From NCBI GenBank assembly GCA_009363875.1, contig CM018695.1, positions 60,755,433 through 60,819,432 on the forward strand: a stretch of DNA of 64,000 nt, in the 5' to 3' direction. The notes beneath the pieces were generated by a model. That model searched no databases, was not told the DNA's origin, and saw nothing but the letters and a program-made list of their open reading frames with translations. Source of the stretch: Mikania micrantha (taxonomy: Eukaryota; Streptophyta; Magnoliopsida; Asterales; Asteraceae). Below, piece by piece: positions 22,695 to 35,104 of this stretch (positions within the stretch are counted from its first letter, which is position 1; each line of letters begins with the position of its first letter). The translations under genes were made by a program, and so were the position numbers.

Positions 22695-23140
22695 GGAATT
22701 AAAAAAATGAAAACCCCATTTTAGTAAAAAAAAAAAAAAAAAACCATGAAAGGAATGCAAAAAAAATGTAAAAAAAAAAAACGTTTTTTGTTTTTTGTTT
22801 TTTTACAGTTTTGTAACATTGTTGGACATTTATTGAAAAAAACAAAAAAGCGTCAAGTAGATATTTTGAAAAAAATATTTTATAAACCCATGTTAACATA
22901 CGCAACATTGCGTAAGATCTGACGAAATTTTTTTACATTTTGTAACGTAATTGTACATGATTTTATAATTTTTTTTTGAAAATATCTGGTCGTCGCTTTT
23001 TTGATTTTTTTTTTATGAAAATGTGTTCAATAGTGTTACAAAACTGTAAAAAAATTTCAAAAAAAAATGTTTTTTTGCATGATTTTTGGATTGTTTTCAT
23101 GATTTTCTTAGGAAAAAGTGGTTTTCAAATAATTTTTACC
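22695..23140. mobile_element. Fold-back MITE, related to element E ends
   Basis: Left arm GGAATTAAAAAAATGAAAACCCC pairs with right arm ...GTGGTTTTCAAATAATTTTTACC. Flanked by TA runs. The GG..ATAATTT.AAAACC terminal pattern resembles the ends of element E. Confidence 0.6.
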
Positions 23141-23573
23141 ATATATATATATATATATATATTAATTAATTACTCTATACAATTAATTAATACTTTACAA
23201 TCCTAAAATGCAAGTGAAACAAGGATCACGTAAGTATTTGATTCTTAATTATGTTCTATAAACAATGGTTTTTAACATAATAATACAATAACATTGTCTT
23301 AATCTGAAATCACATCCTCGATCTTTGAACCCATTAAAACTTAAAGAAAACAACATTACAAGAAAAAAATAATAAAAATAATAATCAAACACAAACACTT
23401 CATATATTATTGGGAACCCTTTAAAAGTTATCCTGAAATTAATAATGTTTTCGACAGATAGTGACTTGCAGTTTCCCTTTCAAAAACACGTTTATGTCTC
23501 AAAGTCACATGGTTCAAACGTACGTACTAGCGACTTATACTTGTGTAATACAGTTAAGAAGAAGATGCATTCA

Positions 23574-25609
23574 TTACTCAAATATCTCAGAACCAGCTTC
23601 ATCTTCTTCTGCTTCAAAACAACAATCAACAAACTCAAATGCTGCATGCCCATTTCCAAATGCCTTCACATGATCTTTCAAAGACCTTTTATGCTTAAAA
23701 TCTGATCCACAGCTGCAGTACCAAAGTTTTCCACAGTTCTTCTCATGGGTTCGCCAATCCCCGCGAACCGCAAACATTTTATCGCATTTGTGGCACATGA
23801 ATGGCTTGTCCCCATGTTTCCTCTTGTAATGTGTTTGAAGGGTTCGAAAATCTTTGAGTGGTTTGGCCCGTGGGTGGTCAATGTTGTTGAAGCACCCTGG
23901 TGCACAACAGTAGCATGGTAGTCTAAGCATGGCTGTTGGTTGTCTTCCTCTTAGTGATTCTGGACCTCTTCTGTATTGGGATCCATGCCCCCACATGTGC
24001 ATCTTTTTGTACATAAATTACCACATACCAATAGGCAAAAGAAGATGATAATTACAAGATTTACTTGAATATGTAATTTTTAAACTGAAATAGACAAAAA
24101 TCAAAGTTTCTTTGTTTTTTTTTTTAAAAAAAAATCACCCACAATCCGTAACACTCGAACCTACAACCATTTGGTTATGGAGTTCAACATTTTATTATTC
24201 GGATGCTGCTTGCAGAACATAAATTAAAGTTCAAAAAAGACAATCTTAACTAGAAAACAGATCAGAATTAAGAATGTGTATGTTCAGCATGTCAGAAAAT
24301 GAATAAAAACGCAGTATGTTAAATGATGAAGGAAAAGATAATATGATTTATGACATGATACAAGAGGGGATTGTTATTGAACATCAGTTTTGAGTTGACC
24401 ACAGATTTGTTTGGTATATGTTTTCAATTTCCACTTTTCATACTTGAAAACCAAAATGATTATATTATTTGGTCTATCTATTTTGTTTTTAACATATACA
24501 CACACTCATGAAGATGTATAGATACATAACAAGCTTATGTCTTTTATATCATTTCTACATTTTGACACCACATAAATGTGTTTACTGTGGTGTATGTGAG
24601 TGATAAATTTCCATTTATAGTAAATCAAAGTGGTTAGAAATATAAAAGTGAGAAGATCAATATAAAAAAGCTTCCTTTTTTCTTGTTCTTTAACTAGAAA
24701 AAGGTTTAAGATGAAAAAAGGCAAGAAGTGTAAGAAAGAAAGAAAGAAAAGCATGTTCATGTCTTGTCAAATCACATAAAAACTAAGACCCTAATGTTTC
24801 TGACAAAAAAAAGAAAGCATTTTCCCAAATTAACTTGGATCAAGGTCTAGTCAAATCCCCAAACCCTAATCATTGCAATACAAAAATGAATAAATTTGGG
24901 TGCATATTAACTTTAACCCTAAACAAACATCTTATCAATTGACTAGGTTCAGCACAATGCACAAAGATGAAGTATACTTGTGCATGCATTTTCTATTAAA
25001 AAAAGTAAAATTTAAAGATTTGTATTTATATTACAGAGAATTAGGGTTAAGAACCTGCATGTTATTGTATCTGTTGAAAGTTTTGCAGCAAAGATGGCAA
25101 GAGAACTGATTTGGACCAACGAGAATCTGAGATGGGGTGGGGATCCAATACTGACCCTTGTTGATTGTGCTTGTAACATACGCATTAATGTTTGTACCCC
25201 TATTATCTTCCTTATGATCATCAGATGCATGGGCATAATTGGTGGAAAGTCTTGAGATTAGATCAGCTTCAGAATGTGTTAGACTTGGGAGTCCAAGATG
25301 TAAAGATACAGTGACACTACTTTCAGGGCAATTATGAGCGACTGTGGATGTGGATGTGGCTGTGGTGGTTGTACTACATGCATCAGTGATAGTACTAGGG
25401 TTTTGTCTACAGAAATTAGGTCTTTTGGTTGGACTTAAACCGAGCAGAGGTAGAGCTTCTTTTAGAGGTGGACAGGGAGGATGAACAGATGATGATGATG
25501 AAGAAGAAGAGATGTGTTGAAAATGAGGGTAGTTGAAAATGGACCATGAAGCATTGAGATAAGTCGGGTAAGAGTTATCATAGCTCATGTTTTCAAAAGC
25601 CAAAAGCAT
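23574..25609 (-). CDS. WIP: WIP-domain C2H2 zinc-finger transcription factor (two exons)
   Basis: Exon 1 is 25609-25055, the intron 25054-24003 (GT...AG, phase 0) and exon 2 24002-23574 including TAA: 327 residues. Seen: a serine-rich N-terminus, the signature WIPTP (residues 155-159), finger 1 C171-C174-H187-H191 spanning the splice junction, then the CYCCAPGC / NNIDHPRAKPLKDFRTLQTHYKRKH, HKCDKMFAVRGDWRTHEKNC and CSCGSDFKHKRSLKDHVKAFGNGH fingers, and an acidic tail. This is the diagnostic layout of the plant-specific WIP family (TT1/WIP1, NTT/WIP2, DOT5/WIP6), nuclear regulators of tissue patterning. The finger wording is, from memory, closest to WIP6/DOT5. An alternative in-frame ATG at 25588 may be the true start, since a TATAAA-like box lies only ~24 bp upstream of the first ATG. 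No lesions are seen; it is the only ordinary host gene here. Confidence 0.9.
24003..25054 (-). other. Intron of the WIP gene (1052 bp)
   Basis: Donor ATGCAG|GTTC at 25055/25054 and acceptor ACAAAAAG|ATGCAC at 24003/24002. Splicing joins Gln185 to Met186 within the first zinc finger, the conserved intron position of WIP genes as I recall it. The interior is AT-rich with no element recognised. Confidence 0.85.
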
Positions 25610-25630
25610 ACTTCTGATTATTAGGTAGAT

Positions 25631-25672
25631 GGTTTATATAAGAGAGAGAGAGAGAGAGAGACCTAAAGAGAG
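25631..25672 (-). promoter_or_regulatory. WIP gene core promoter: (TC)n tract and TATA box
   Basis: On the minus strand a (TC)n pyrimidine run (25641-25660) is followed at once by TTATATAAACC (about 25641-25631). This is a typical plant TATA box with a pyrimidine patch. It would place transcription start at about 25605-25612. Confidence 0.55.
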
Positions 25673-26206
25673 AGATATCCAGAAAGATTAAAAGATAATG
25701 CAATCAAAACTAAAAAGAAAAAGAAACCTAAAACGAGCCGGTCTAATCAGTTTTTGAATCGAATCGAACCTGAAAATATCAAAATTTGATTTGATTAAAT
25801 TCATCAAGCTAAAATTTAACTTTAAGTTGTTAAATTTGAATTCGATTAAATTCAAAATCCGATATTTAATTTTGAATTTGTGATTTTTAATACAATTAAT
25901 TTAAAATTTGAATTATATATACACACATACACACATGGGAAGGTTATATACACACACATATATAGGAGGATATATTAAGAAAACTCATATTTATGTGTAA
26001 AACTCTTGAAATTTTTTATTGATGAATCATATAATTTACATAAATTTTGATTTTGAATTTGATTTTGATTTTTGAAGTTATCAATGTAAACTAGCATAAT
26101 TCACAAAAAAAAAATCATTGTAGTTAATGTATTACATATGCGTAACAACATGTCGGCAATAACATATGAACTTGTCATTACCATATGTAATACAATACGT
26201 ATAATG
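25673..26206. other. AT-rich upstream region of the WIP gene
   Basis: Contains degenerate AAATTTGAATT-type repeats (25780-25910) and (CA)n/(TA)n runs near 25920-25970. No gene or clear element is seen. Confidence 0.35.
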
Positions 26207-26211
26207 ATTTT

Positions 26212-26781
26212 TGTAAATTCAGTTGCGGAATAGGACCTACCCGATTTGTGAAGATGAAGCATTTCAAGAACATAGAAAGTCTTGAAGATGGGTGAAGAAC
26301 ACAGACAAGAATCTCAGATGCAATGTAAACTGAAGAACAAGAAATGATATATAACAATGATAGTTCAACATTCAACAAGATTACATTAGCTACCCCTCAC
26401 ATGCTCTCAAACTCCATGGATAAAGAATTCATTGAGTTCATGAGGGAGAGCTCTCAAGACTACATTGAAGCACACTCTCACCACTCTCTTGTCTGGTTAT
26501 TTTACAAAATAGAGAATAATCTCTATTTATAATATCACATTACCTAAAACCCTAAAAACAACAAATACAACAAAATGATAATAAAAAATAAATATTAAAT
26601 TAAGTTTTATCATTTGTTGTGGTCTTCAGGTCTTTTGGTCATCAAGTGTCTTCGTAATCTTGAGTCTTTAGTGGCTCCTGTGCGGTGACTCGTTGATCCG
26701 TAATCAACAAATGCATAATACTTCTTGTTTACATTCATCTATCTAAATTAACCGTTGATCTTGACTTTTCTAGATCCAACA
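26212..26781 (-). mobile_element. Solo LTR, copia family B (570 bp), TSD ATTTT
   Basis: On the minus strand it begins TGTTGGATCTAG and ends CTGAATTTACA. ATTTT occurs at 26207-26211 and 26782-26786. It is homologous throughout to the 3' LTR at 17090-17656. No interior remains, so it is an LTR-LTR recombination product. Confidence 0.85.
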
Positions 26782-26802
26782 ATTTTGTTTTGGTAAAATA
26801 TG

Positions 26803-26839
<37 letters not shown>

Positions 26840-26963
26840 TTAGAAAATAAATTAAATTAATAAATAATTTATAACTTATATGATTGATTAATAACAAATT
26901 TCTAAGTTTCTCAAAAGTAAAGAGAAGAGTTTTCTTACATACATACATATATATATATATATA

Positions 26964-27657
26964 GGAGGTGGATCCAATACATATGAATCTTAACGTGAGA
27001 AGGATATGAAGGAATCTGTACCTTTGATCCAATAAATCAAATGGTTAAGATTTAGTGGTCCCCACTTTTTGATTAAAACTTGTGTGAATTAAAGTAAAAA
27101 GGGCAAAAAAGTAATTGCCTACATTTGTTGATTTTTTTTGTAAGTAAATCAAGTTCCACAATCTTTTTGAAAATTGAATAACTTTTAAGTGTTTAATTAT
27201 TTTTTAAAAAATTTACACCATGAAATTGAGAATTTTATTATCTTTAATTTGAGTATAATATTGTTATAGTTTTTTTTTTTAAATATTTTTACGTGGTCTG
27301 TGATTTTAATGTTTGGTACGTGATTATTGGTACGTAATTATGTAGTTGGTCCTTTTGATCATGCGTGTTAAATGACGGTCTGTGATTTTCATACAATATG
27401 GTCCGTGATTATACATTTTTCCTTGATTTTGTGTGTTAAAATACGGTCTGTGATTTTTATCTAATGCGGTCCGTAATTATTGGTCTGTGATTATCCTGGT
27501 GGTCCTTGATTATTGGTGTTAAATGTCAGTCTGTAATTTTATGAAGCACGATTTGTAATTATATATGGACAATAATGCCCCTTACCAAGATGACACATTT
27601 CATGTTCCTGTGGCTTCCTATGTTTAGCACGTTAATTTTATATGTACGTTAACTGTC

Positions 27658-27659
<2 letters not shown>
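26964..27659. mobile_element. (TA)n-flanked element with GGTCTGTGATT repeats
   Basis: TA runs flank GGAGGTGGATCC... and ...TTAACTGTCCC. The end regions share an inverted ACATAT..AAT.TTAACGTG stretch. The interior (27280-27560) holds about six degenerate copies of GGTCCGTGATTAT / GGTCTGTGATTTT. Non-coding. Confidence 0.45.
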
Positions 27660-27712
<53 letters not shown>

Positions 27713-27954
27713 GTGGAATTTTTAATAACCCACTAAATGTGTACTAACCCAAATAACTTTGGCTAGATGAAGCCGAATCTTGGATTTTTTTTAACATCAT
27801 TATAACACATTTTGAACACCATGTTCTTTTATGAATTTGTGGAAATTCATCACCGTTTAAAAAATATCATTTTATAAAAATTGTGTCATGTGTCCTCATT
27901 CATATTTAATTACAGAAGGATATTTTAGTTATTTGTACCGTATCAAAAATCAAG

Positions 27955-28122
27955 GTTGCAAAAGTCGCTAGGCGCTCCCAGGTTGGAATAGCTATTTGGA
28001 GTGAGTAATCGGGCAGTACACAGCCCTAGGCGGGAGTACTCGGGTAATACTTAAGAACCAATCGGCCTCGGAAAAACTCTTTAGAGCGAGTACTCGGCCT
28101 TGGAGACCGACTTTGCAACAGT
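27955..28122. mobile_element. Small MITE with TTGCAAAGTCG ends
   Basis: Ends GTTGCAAAAGTCG and CGACTTTGCAAC are inverted. The interior repeats GAGTACTCGG-like motifs and is much more GC-rich than its surroundings. It interrupts the left arm of element D. Confidence 0.6.
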
Positions 28123-28444
28123 GTCAAAAAGCTAGAATTATTATGGTGGTGTCATGTGTCACTATCTAATATATTTTAATAAAGTTAATTTTTTATTTAA
28201 AGTTTACCCTCTCTTTATTTATATATCCATAACTTTTTTATAATATAATATTTTTTATAAAAATTGAATCACTTTATTCTTCTTATTTTTCTCTTTAATT
28301 CCGTTACATTCTTAACTAGTTTTTTTATTTTTTTCGGATGTTCGTGTTTGCATTAATGTAACAATTATAAACATAACATATTATTTGTAACGAGTTGTAA
28401 CGAATTTTGGTTTACATTGTCGTATACTAATATGGTTTACGTTT

Positions 28445-28663
28445 AGGGGTGTAAATGAGTCGATCCAATCTCGAGATCATTAAGACTTGAGCTCGGCTCG
28501 TTCAGACAAAATAGCTCGTTAAGGCTTCGCGAACCGGGATCGGGCTCGATTACTAAACGAGCCACATTTTTGGGCTCGGGCTCGTTTAGGCTCGGCACAT
28601 TCGAGTCTTTTACTGATCCAATCCCGAGTATTATACAAGCTGGCTTGATTTGTTTACACCTCT
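28445..28663. mobile_element. hAT-like MITE (AGGGGTGTAAA ends)
   Basis: Ends AGGGGTGTAAATGAG and TTTACACCTCT are inverted, around a GCTCGGCTCG-rich interior. The flanks TTACGTT and TTATGTT are a probable imperfect 7-8 bp duplication. Related fragments lie at about 28990-29060 and 29200-29240. Confidence 0.6.
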
Positions 28664-29376
28664 AGTTATGTTGTATCATTTATTCATTTACAGTGATGTA
28701 ATAAATATTTTAAGCTCACTTTGTATTATTTATTTAATTACAGTGATGTAATTTATTGCTGTAAAAAAATCAAAAGAATGTATTATGTTTATGGTTGTTA
28801 CATTGATGTAAATCCAAAATTTTTAGTACAAAGTCAAATAAAAGTTATGTTTATAATATATTGAAAACGATTTTGTAATGAATTTTGAGTTACTTTGCTG
28901 TAAATTAAATATGGGTTACCTTTAATCAATTATTTAATTACAGTGATGTAACAAAGGTGTTAGGCTAATATTATATCATTTATTTTGTCTAAACGAGACG
29001 AGCTCGAGCCATAATGAGCTTGGCATCGACTCAACTCGTTTACACCTTAAACGTAGACCATAATTAATTTATAGTATTGTAACCCAAAATATTTACAACT
29101 CGTTACAAATATTGTGTTATGTTAATACTTGTTACATTATTGTAAAATATGAACATTCGAAAAAAATAAATAAAACTATTCAAGAATATAACATAATTAA
29201 CGAGCTCGAATCGCATCGGCTCGTTTATACTTCTAAACGTTACCCATATTTAATTTACAACAATGTAAACCCAAATTCATTACAACTCATTACAAATAAT
29301 GTGTTATGTTTATAATTGTTACATTGGTGTAAATATGAACATCCTTTAAAAAACTAGTCAAGATTATAACAGAATT

Positions 29377-30221
29377 TGTTGGATCGGGTTGTTAACCTCA
29401 AACAACACTTCATAAGTATTTCTTTCTTACAATCTAACAGATGCAGAATATCTGTTAGAAGGATCTCTCAAACACTCACTGGTAAACAAATAATCTTTGA
29501 ATAACAATAAGAACACAAGAACAAATTTCAAGCACTTTTTACAGGTTTACAATGAGAGGTTATATAGCCAAGGCTACAACCGTATACTCGTAGGAATACA
29601 AGTTGGGTATACTAGAAAATACATAAAGTAAAGCTTATTCTAGTATGTAAAGTGTCTTAACAGGCTAAGACACTTAATTACAATCATTACAAATATAGAC
29701 ATTGACTTTACAAAAGACTAGCTAAATACAAAAGACATTTAATGTTTTTGATCTTCAAGGCTTCAGATGATCTTTTTAATTTAATGCAGCTGAGAAGAAG
29801 TAAGGTGTTGTGTCTAACTCTCGGTATGTTATCTTTGTTGTTTTTCAGACCAGCATGTCCGTTGTCAGCACCTTTTGTACTATAAAAGTAATCAGCTGCA
29901 GTCTTTTTCAGAGAATTATCCTCGGAAGTCTTTGTCTTTGGAGGTTGCAAAAGAGAATCTTCGGAAGCCTTTGATCTTCAGAAGCTTTGTTGTCTTCGGA
30001 AGCTCTGAAGCTTTATCTTTGTTAAGTGTTGGCCTTCCGAGGTGCTTTGTCTTGTACAACCTTCAGTAGGAGTGAGTTACCCTTCGGAAGCAATGCTGCT
30101 TCGGAAGCAATGCTGCTTCCGAAGTGTAACTCCTTCCTTCCGAAGGCTGTTTGTCTCTGTAGAGTCTAATACTTAGACAAAATTTAAGTTTGGTGAGCAT
30201 CAGCCTTTATTAGTCTTTACA
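29377..30221 (-). repeat. 3' LTR of copia C (845 bp, family A)
   Basis: Same family as 4112-5015. Relative to the 5' LTR it lacks about 50 bp (near 29535) and has an extra ~16-bp copy of a GCTTCGGAAGCAATGCT unit (30088-30120). Confidence 0.85.
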
Positions 30222-30234
30222 GTCTCCCCCTAGG
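30222..30234 (-). other. Polypurine tract of copia C
   Basis: On the minus strand CCTAGGGGGAGAC abuts the 3' LTR start TGTAAAGAC. Confidence 0.75.
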
Positions 30235-30253
30235 CTGATGCTACCAAAACTAC

Positions 30254-33200
30254 TTATCTGATTCTCCTTGTCACCCTCTCTCCCCTCAGAATTTGAGGCC
30301 TAGTCTTTACCCATTTACATGCTACTCTCCCATCTGATCCATTAACTGGATTTTCAACAGGGAGTTTCTCCAAATCGAACACTAAGGGATCAGCCAACAC
30401 CATCAGTTGTATAAGATCCAAAATCTTTGTCTTTCCATTGACCTGAATTAGTGTGAACATCTTATGAAGTACATCAAAGCTCCACTTCACTATAGGAATG
30501 TAGGAATGAACATGCTTTAAGGAGTGAATGTCTCTTGGATGTTCCTTAGGCTCTGGAGGTTCTAGTGTGGCTATCGGTTCTGAGGGTACAGAATCTGGCT
30601 CAGAGTCAGAGGAGATGGCAGTAGTTCTCTTTTTCCATCTAGCTATGCTCTTTCTTCTTCTCATTCTTGGTTGATCTTGGGCAATAGCTTGACTCCTCTG
30701 TTCTCTGGCCTGCTAATCTTCCATATTGGAGCCCACTGCTTCATCTGTTCATGCAGTGAACTCTGGGCCTGCATCCTTAGAACTAGGATGCTCTTTTCTC
30801 CTCTCATCAGCCTTTGATTTCTCTTAGGATCAAGGTCTGTTGATTGTTGTTCCTTGCAGCCTTTTTTCCCTTGTTGATCTTATTCACTGAAGAGATAGGC
30901 ATGCTGTCCAAAGAAGGACTTGATGGAGGAGAGGCTTGTTCTTCCTTAGGGTTTTGGGGAAACATGTTGGGGAACATGGCTTTTGTAACTTCCCCACACA
31001 TGACTTCTTCCCCTTCTCCCCCTAAACCCAAGCCCAAGTTTAGGCTTGCCCTTTGAGCCTGAATTTGCTCCATAGAAGGTAACTCACCTCTGGCAATCTT
31101 GGCTTTTACATCTCTAACATGCATATCCAGGGTTGAGGTCTTCATAGGGCCTAGCTGCCGAGCATGGAAGCCATACTGTAGGAGAAAAGCCTTCAATTTA
31201 TCTTTGTAAGCCGTCTCCTTTTGTTTCTTTGTTAGTACAATCTGGCTTTAGATGCAGTAGCTGCATGTTCTTGCTGCTGCACCTTCTCCAGCTCAGCAGC
31301 CATTTCAGGTACCGACCAAAGCAGTCCTCATCAATTTCATACCCCTTCTCCTGGAGAAGAGCAGAAAGTCTGATTAGCTCAGTATCCAGGGAAGTGTTTG
31401 GTCAGCCCTTCTTCTTTTTGGGCATCCTCTCCTCTAGTTCTGCTTCCTCCTCTGGGGTTAGTTTTCTTTTTCCTTTGTCCATTAGTTTTTCCCCATAGGA
31501 GATGGATCCTTAGCCTCACCAGCTAGTTCATCGGCAACTAGCTCCTCTGTGGAAAAATCATCAATAATGACTGGGCCTTCGGAAGCAGCTGCAGCTTCGG
31601 AGTTAACCTTAGCATTCACTGCCTCCTCCAGTTGACCAACCACTTTGGGTGATTCCATATCAGCATCCACAGAGTGCTTAGGAGTGGAGGAGAGGTCTTC
31701 AGCAGTCTTTGTCCCAGAAGGGGACACAGGTTCCATGGAGAAAGGTTGTTCTTCTTCTTGAGTGGTATCCTCCATGGCAACCTGGGCTGTAGTCTCAGGA
31801 GGAGATTTAGTCCTAGAGGGGGACTGTTGATTCCCAACAGGGGACTGAGGCTCCATAGAGTGATCTGCTGTGAGCTCTTGCTCAAACTCTATGGCAGCCT
31901 CACCATCATCAGAAGAAGAAGAAGAGGAAGTTGTAGAATAATGAAAGTAAGTACCCAAGAAGTCATCCCATTCATTAGTCAATGTGACTATGGATGGGTT
32001 GGCTTTTTGTGCAACTTCTTCTTCTCTGGCTTCTGATCCTGACCCTGCTACAGATGTTACCTTCTCCCCCTTTTTGGTAGCATCAGGTGAGACAAAGGCA
32101 GTAGTAGCAGGATCAGGTTAAAATGGAGCATACACAATTGGTGGTCTGCTCCTGAGGTCCAGGATAGTAGCCTCTTTGGCCTGGACCTCAAGTTGCAGGG
32201 TAGCAACCTCAGCTTCCAGGTGAGCTACCCTGGCTTGGAGAGATGAAATAGTGGCCGTCAATTCCTGAGTAGTGGTGCCCTCATCCACTTGTGTGGAGTC
32301 ATTGGGCGATGGAGTCCTGAGCCTAGCTCCTGCACCTCCACCACCAGGTGTGGTTTCTTGGCACCCTGGGTTCCCCTCATTTAGAAAGGCTTCAAAGAAG
32401 TCCTCCCCAGTGTGGGTTGCCGTAGATGAGGTCCTATTGCCTTACCACTGTCCTGAAGAACCTGAGAAGGTTTAGTAGTAGTGGCAGCCACATCTACATT
32501 GACCCCTTCTGAACTCCTGGGGTCAACCTCTGAAGTGGTATGCTCTAGGTCGAGGAACCTTGCTTGTAACCGTGTCACCACTCTCATTAGTTTTTGGGAA
32601 GTGGGAGAGAGTGGTTCCTCCACAGTCATAGCAGAAGTTCCTTGAACCTGGGTAAGAGAATGGGTGGGGGGCATTTCTGGGTGATATGAACCTGGAGACC
32701 TGGGAGACAGTCTCTAATCTAATGGAGTTGCTTCATCAGAAGCAGACTTAATGATGGGGGCATCCCTTTGGATATTCTCAGGTATGTATGGTGACATACT
32801 TTGAGGGCTTTCAGGCTAGTTAAGGGCAGCCACAGGTTCCAGAGGAAGAACCTGTGGAGAGACATCATGTGTGGTTTTCACCTTAGGTGGAACTGTGCCC
32901 TTGGCAATTCTTTTCACCTTTTTCTTAATGGGTTCAGAAAAAGGGGCCTGAACAGCTGTAGAGAGTTGTTCAGGGTTTCGGTGGCGTTTGTAGGTGATCT
33001 TTATAGGGTGAGGAACAAAAGTAGAGGGTGTGGGTTCAGCATCTGTGGGTGCAACAGAGTTGTCACCTTGTGGAGGATATATCTCCACAGAGGGAAGAAG
33101 AGGAGTGAAGTTTCCAGAGAATTGGTTACTCTTCTTCTTTAACTGAACAAAAACCTTGGAAGAGACCAAGGGAACTCTGTATGTATTCCCAGTGAGTGAG

Positions 33201-33826
33201 AGGACAGAACCCAACTCACTATCAAAGATGTACTGCTAAAATCTGGGATACATACAAAATTTCTTTGGAGACGAAATATTGTCTACCAAATTATTGAAAA
33301 TGAAAGCAGAAAAGTTAAAAAGTTGGTATGAGACCAAGCCTTGAATAGCCGAATCTAAGTTAGATGGAACTTGATCCCAACCTCCTGTCTTGTTGTACAG
33401 ACAATGCAAAAACAAATGTATGAGGTACTTATAATTATAGGACACTCTACCCTTCAAATAAGTTGTTGAAGGGAGAGGACCTTCGTACCCCATTGACCTA
33501 AAGGTCAATGCTACCTCATCCTTTGTGAATGAGACCCTTCCCCCGGCATCATTGAGTTGAAGATTCCGACAGATGGTCTCTACAGTGATAGCAATAGGAT
33601 GAGCATCAATGGTAGCATGAAGAGTTCTACCATTGGAAGATGTAGAAGCGGAACATGAACCCCAAAATTGCTGGTGATGAGACTCATACACCAGGGGTTG
33701 AACTGTGAGAGCGAATGAATACCTGCTCCTTCGAAGGAAGGAGATAATTGGAGCAAAATCAGCATCATTGTCTGCTGATAACTCCGCAGGAGGATTGTGA
33801 GAGGGTCTGAAGGCAAGGAATTCCAT
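30254..33826 (-). pseudogene. Third coding region (env-like position) of copia C, broken
   Basis: The readable pieces are 33826-33236, 33214-32816 and 32674-32381 in one frame, 31982-31482 and 31196-30807 in a second, and 30664-30254 back in the first. The N-terminal piece begins MEFLAFRPSHNPPAELS and looks globular. The middle is rich in P, S, T and E. At ~32270-32150 leucine-zipper-like heptads (SSLQARVAHLEAEVATLQLE) predict a coiled coil. The C-terminal piece starts with a basic MRRRKSIARWKKR stretch. SIRE-type elements carry such an env-like or unknown third gene; similar proteins are common in Asteraceae annotations. I do not see a clear signal peptide or fusion motif and do not assign a function. 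Stops at 33236 and 32816 and at least two frameshifts inactivate it. Confidence 0.6.
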
Positions 33827-34406
33827 TGTGATCGACAGTTTTTAGGTTTAATTTGGATAGAAAAGGGAAAATCAATTTTGAAATGAAACGGTGAGAGAAA
33901 ATGAACGAGCGGAAGATCCTTTTATACCTTCGGATGTCAGCATTTAATATAGAGTCACATTAAATTTTGAGATCCGGATGTCAAAAAAAGGTCTTCCGAG
34001 AACAACTGTTTTAATGTTCAAAATTCTCTAAGGACAGAGTTGCTTCCGAGGGGATTAGTCATCGGAAGTAGTTCATAGAACCAAAAATGTTCTTTGGAAG
34101 ATACTTACTTCCGAAGCATATAAATATATTATCAAAAGTGTATCTTCTGAAGGTTTAGATAAATTCATCAGAAGAAATGTTCTTTGGAAGACATCTTCTT
34201 CTGAAGAGTAAGTTCAGAAGATAAAGCTTTCAAAGGTGTAATATGTCGGAAGGATAATACTTCAAAAGGGAATTTATCTTCTGGAGTGTGACTTCTTCCG
34301 ACTTTAGGAGTGAAGAATGCTTCTGAAGACTTCTGAGGAGGAATTACTCATCAGAAGATAATTTAAGTTTATCTTCCGAAGAATTATTCATTCCTTATCA
34401 ATTTAT
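33827..34406 (-). other. Spacer between pol and the third coding region, rich in CTTCCGAAG motifs
   Basis: Non-coding. Variants of CTTCNGAAG recur at roughly 25-40 bp spacing from 33930 to 34390, the same motif as in the family A LTR and the 5512-5905 minisatellite. Confidence 0.55.
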
Positions 34407-35057
34407 TTATTCAAAGTTAATCATGCCAATGGCTGTTATTAAATACCTGAATCTTCCTTCATCAAATGCCTTGGTAAAAAGATCAGCTAGATTATGTTCT
34501 GTATCTACTTTGACTAGATGAATTAACTTTTTCTCTGCACAATCTCTAATGAAATGATACCTGATATCAATGTGCTTGGTCTTTGAATGCTTGACAGGAT
34601 TGTTGGTGATGGAAATTGAACTTGAATTATCTATCTGTATAGGAGTGTTGAACAGCTCTACTCCATAATCCTTCATCTGATTTTGAATCCAAATAACTTG
34701 TGCACAGCAGCTAGAGGCAGCTATGTATTCTGCCTCTGCTGTAGAGGTAGAAACACATGATTGTTTCTTGCATTGCCAAGACACAATTTCGGATCCAAGA
34801 AATTGACATCCTCCTGATGTGGATTTCTTGCTAATGTTGAAACCTCCATAATCACTGTCAGTATAAGCCACGAACTGAAAGTCTTCATTTCTAGGATACC
34901 ACAATCCTAGACCTGGTGCTCCTTTTAGATACCTAAAGATTCTCTTCACAGCAAGCATGTGTGAGACTTTGGGATTGGCCTTAAATCTTGCACACAAGCA
35001 AGGTGCAAACATTATATCAGGCCTGGTTGCTATGAGATACATCAAGGAACCTATCAT
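34407..35057 (-). pseudogene. RNase H region of copia C
   Basis: About 216 open codons cover the end of RT (MIGSLMYLIATRPDIMF) and RNase H: AYTDSDYGG, STSTAEAEYIAAS and the C-terminal HIDIRYHFIRD with LADLFTKAF. These contain the usual acidic residues that degrade the RNA strand of the RNA-DNA hybrid. The preceding RT frame is joined by a shift near 35058-35105. Confidence 0.85.
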
Positions 35058-35104
35058 TACTCTGTATTGATGTTGATCAACATCCTACCCCCTAAGGTCA
35101 GGAC

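Noticed and set aside
23574..24014. A separate zinc-finger gene starting at 24014
   Set aside because: The first codons before ATGCACATG are intron sequence ending in the AG acceptor. The upstream half of finger 1 is in the exon at 25055-25609.
30844..33142. Plus-strand open frames in the copia C third coding region
   Set aside because: The minus strand has the element's orientation and protein-like composition; the plus-strand frames are low-complexity shadows.
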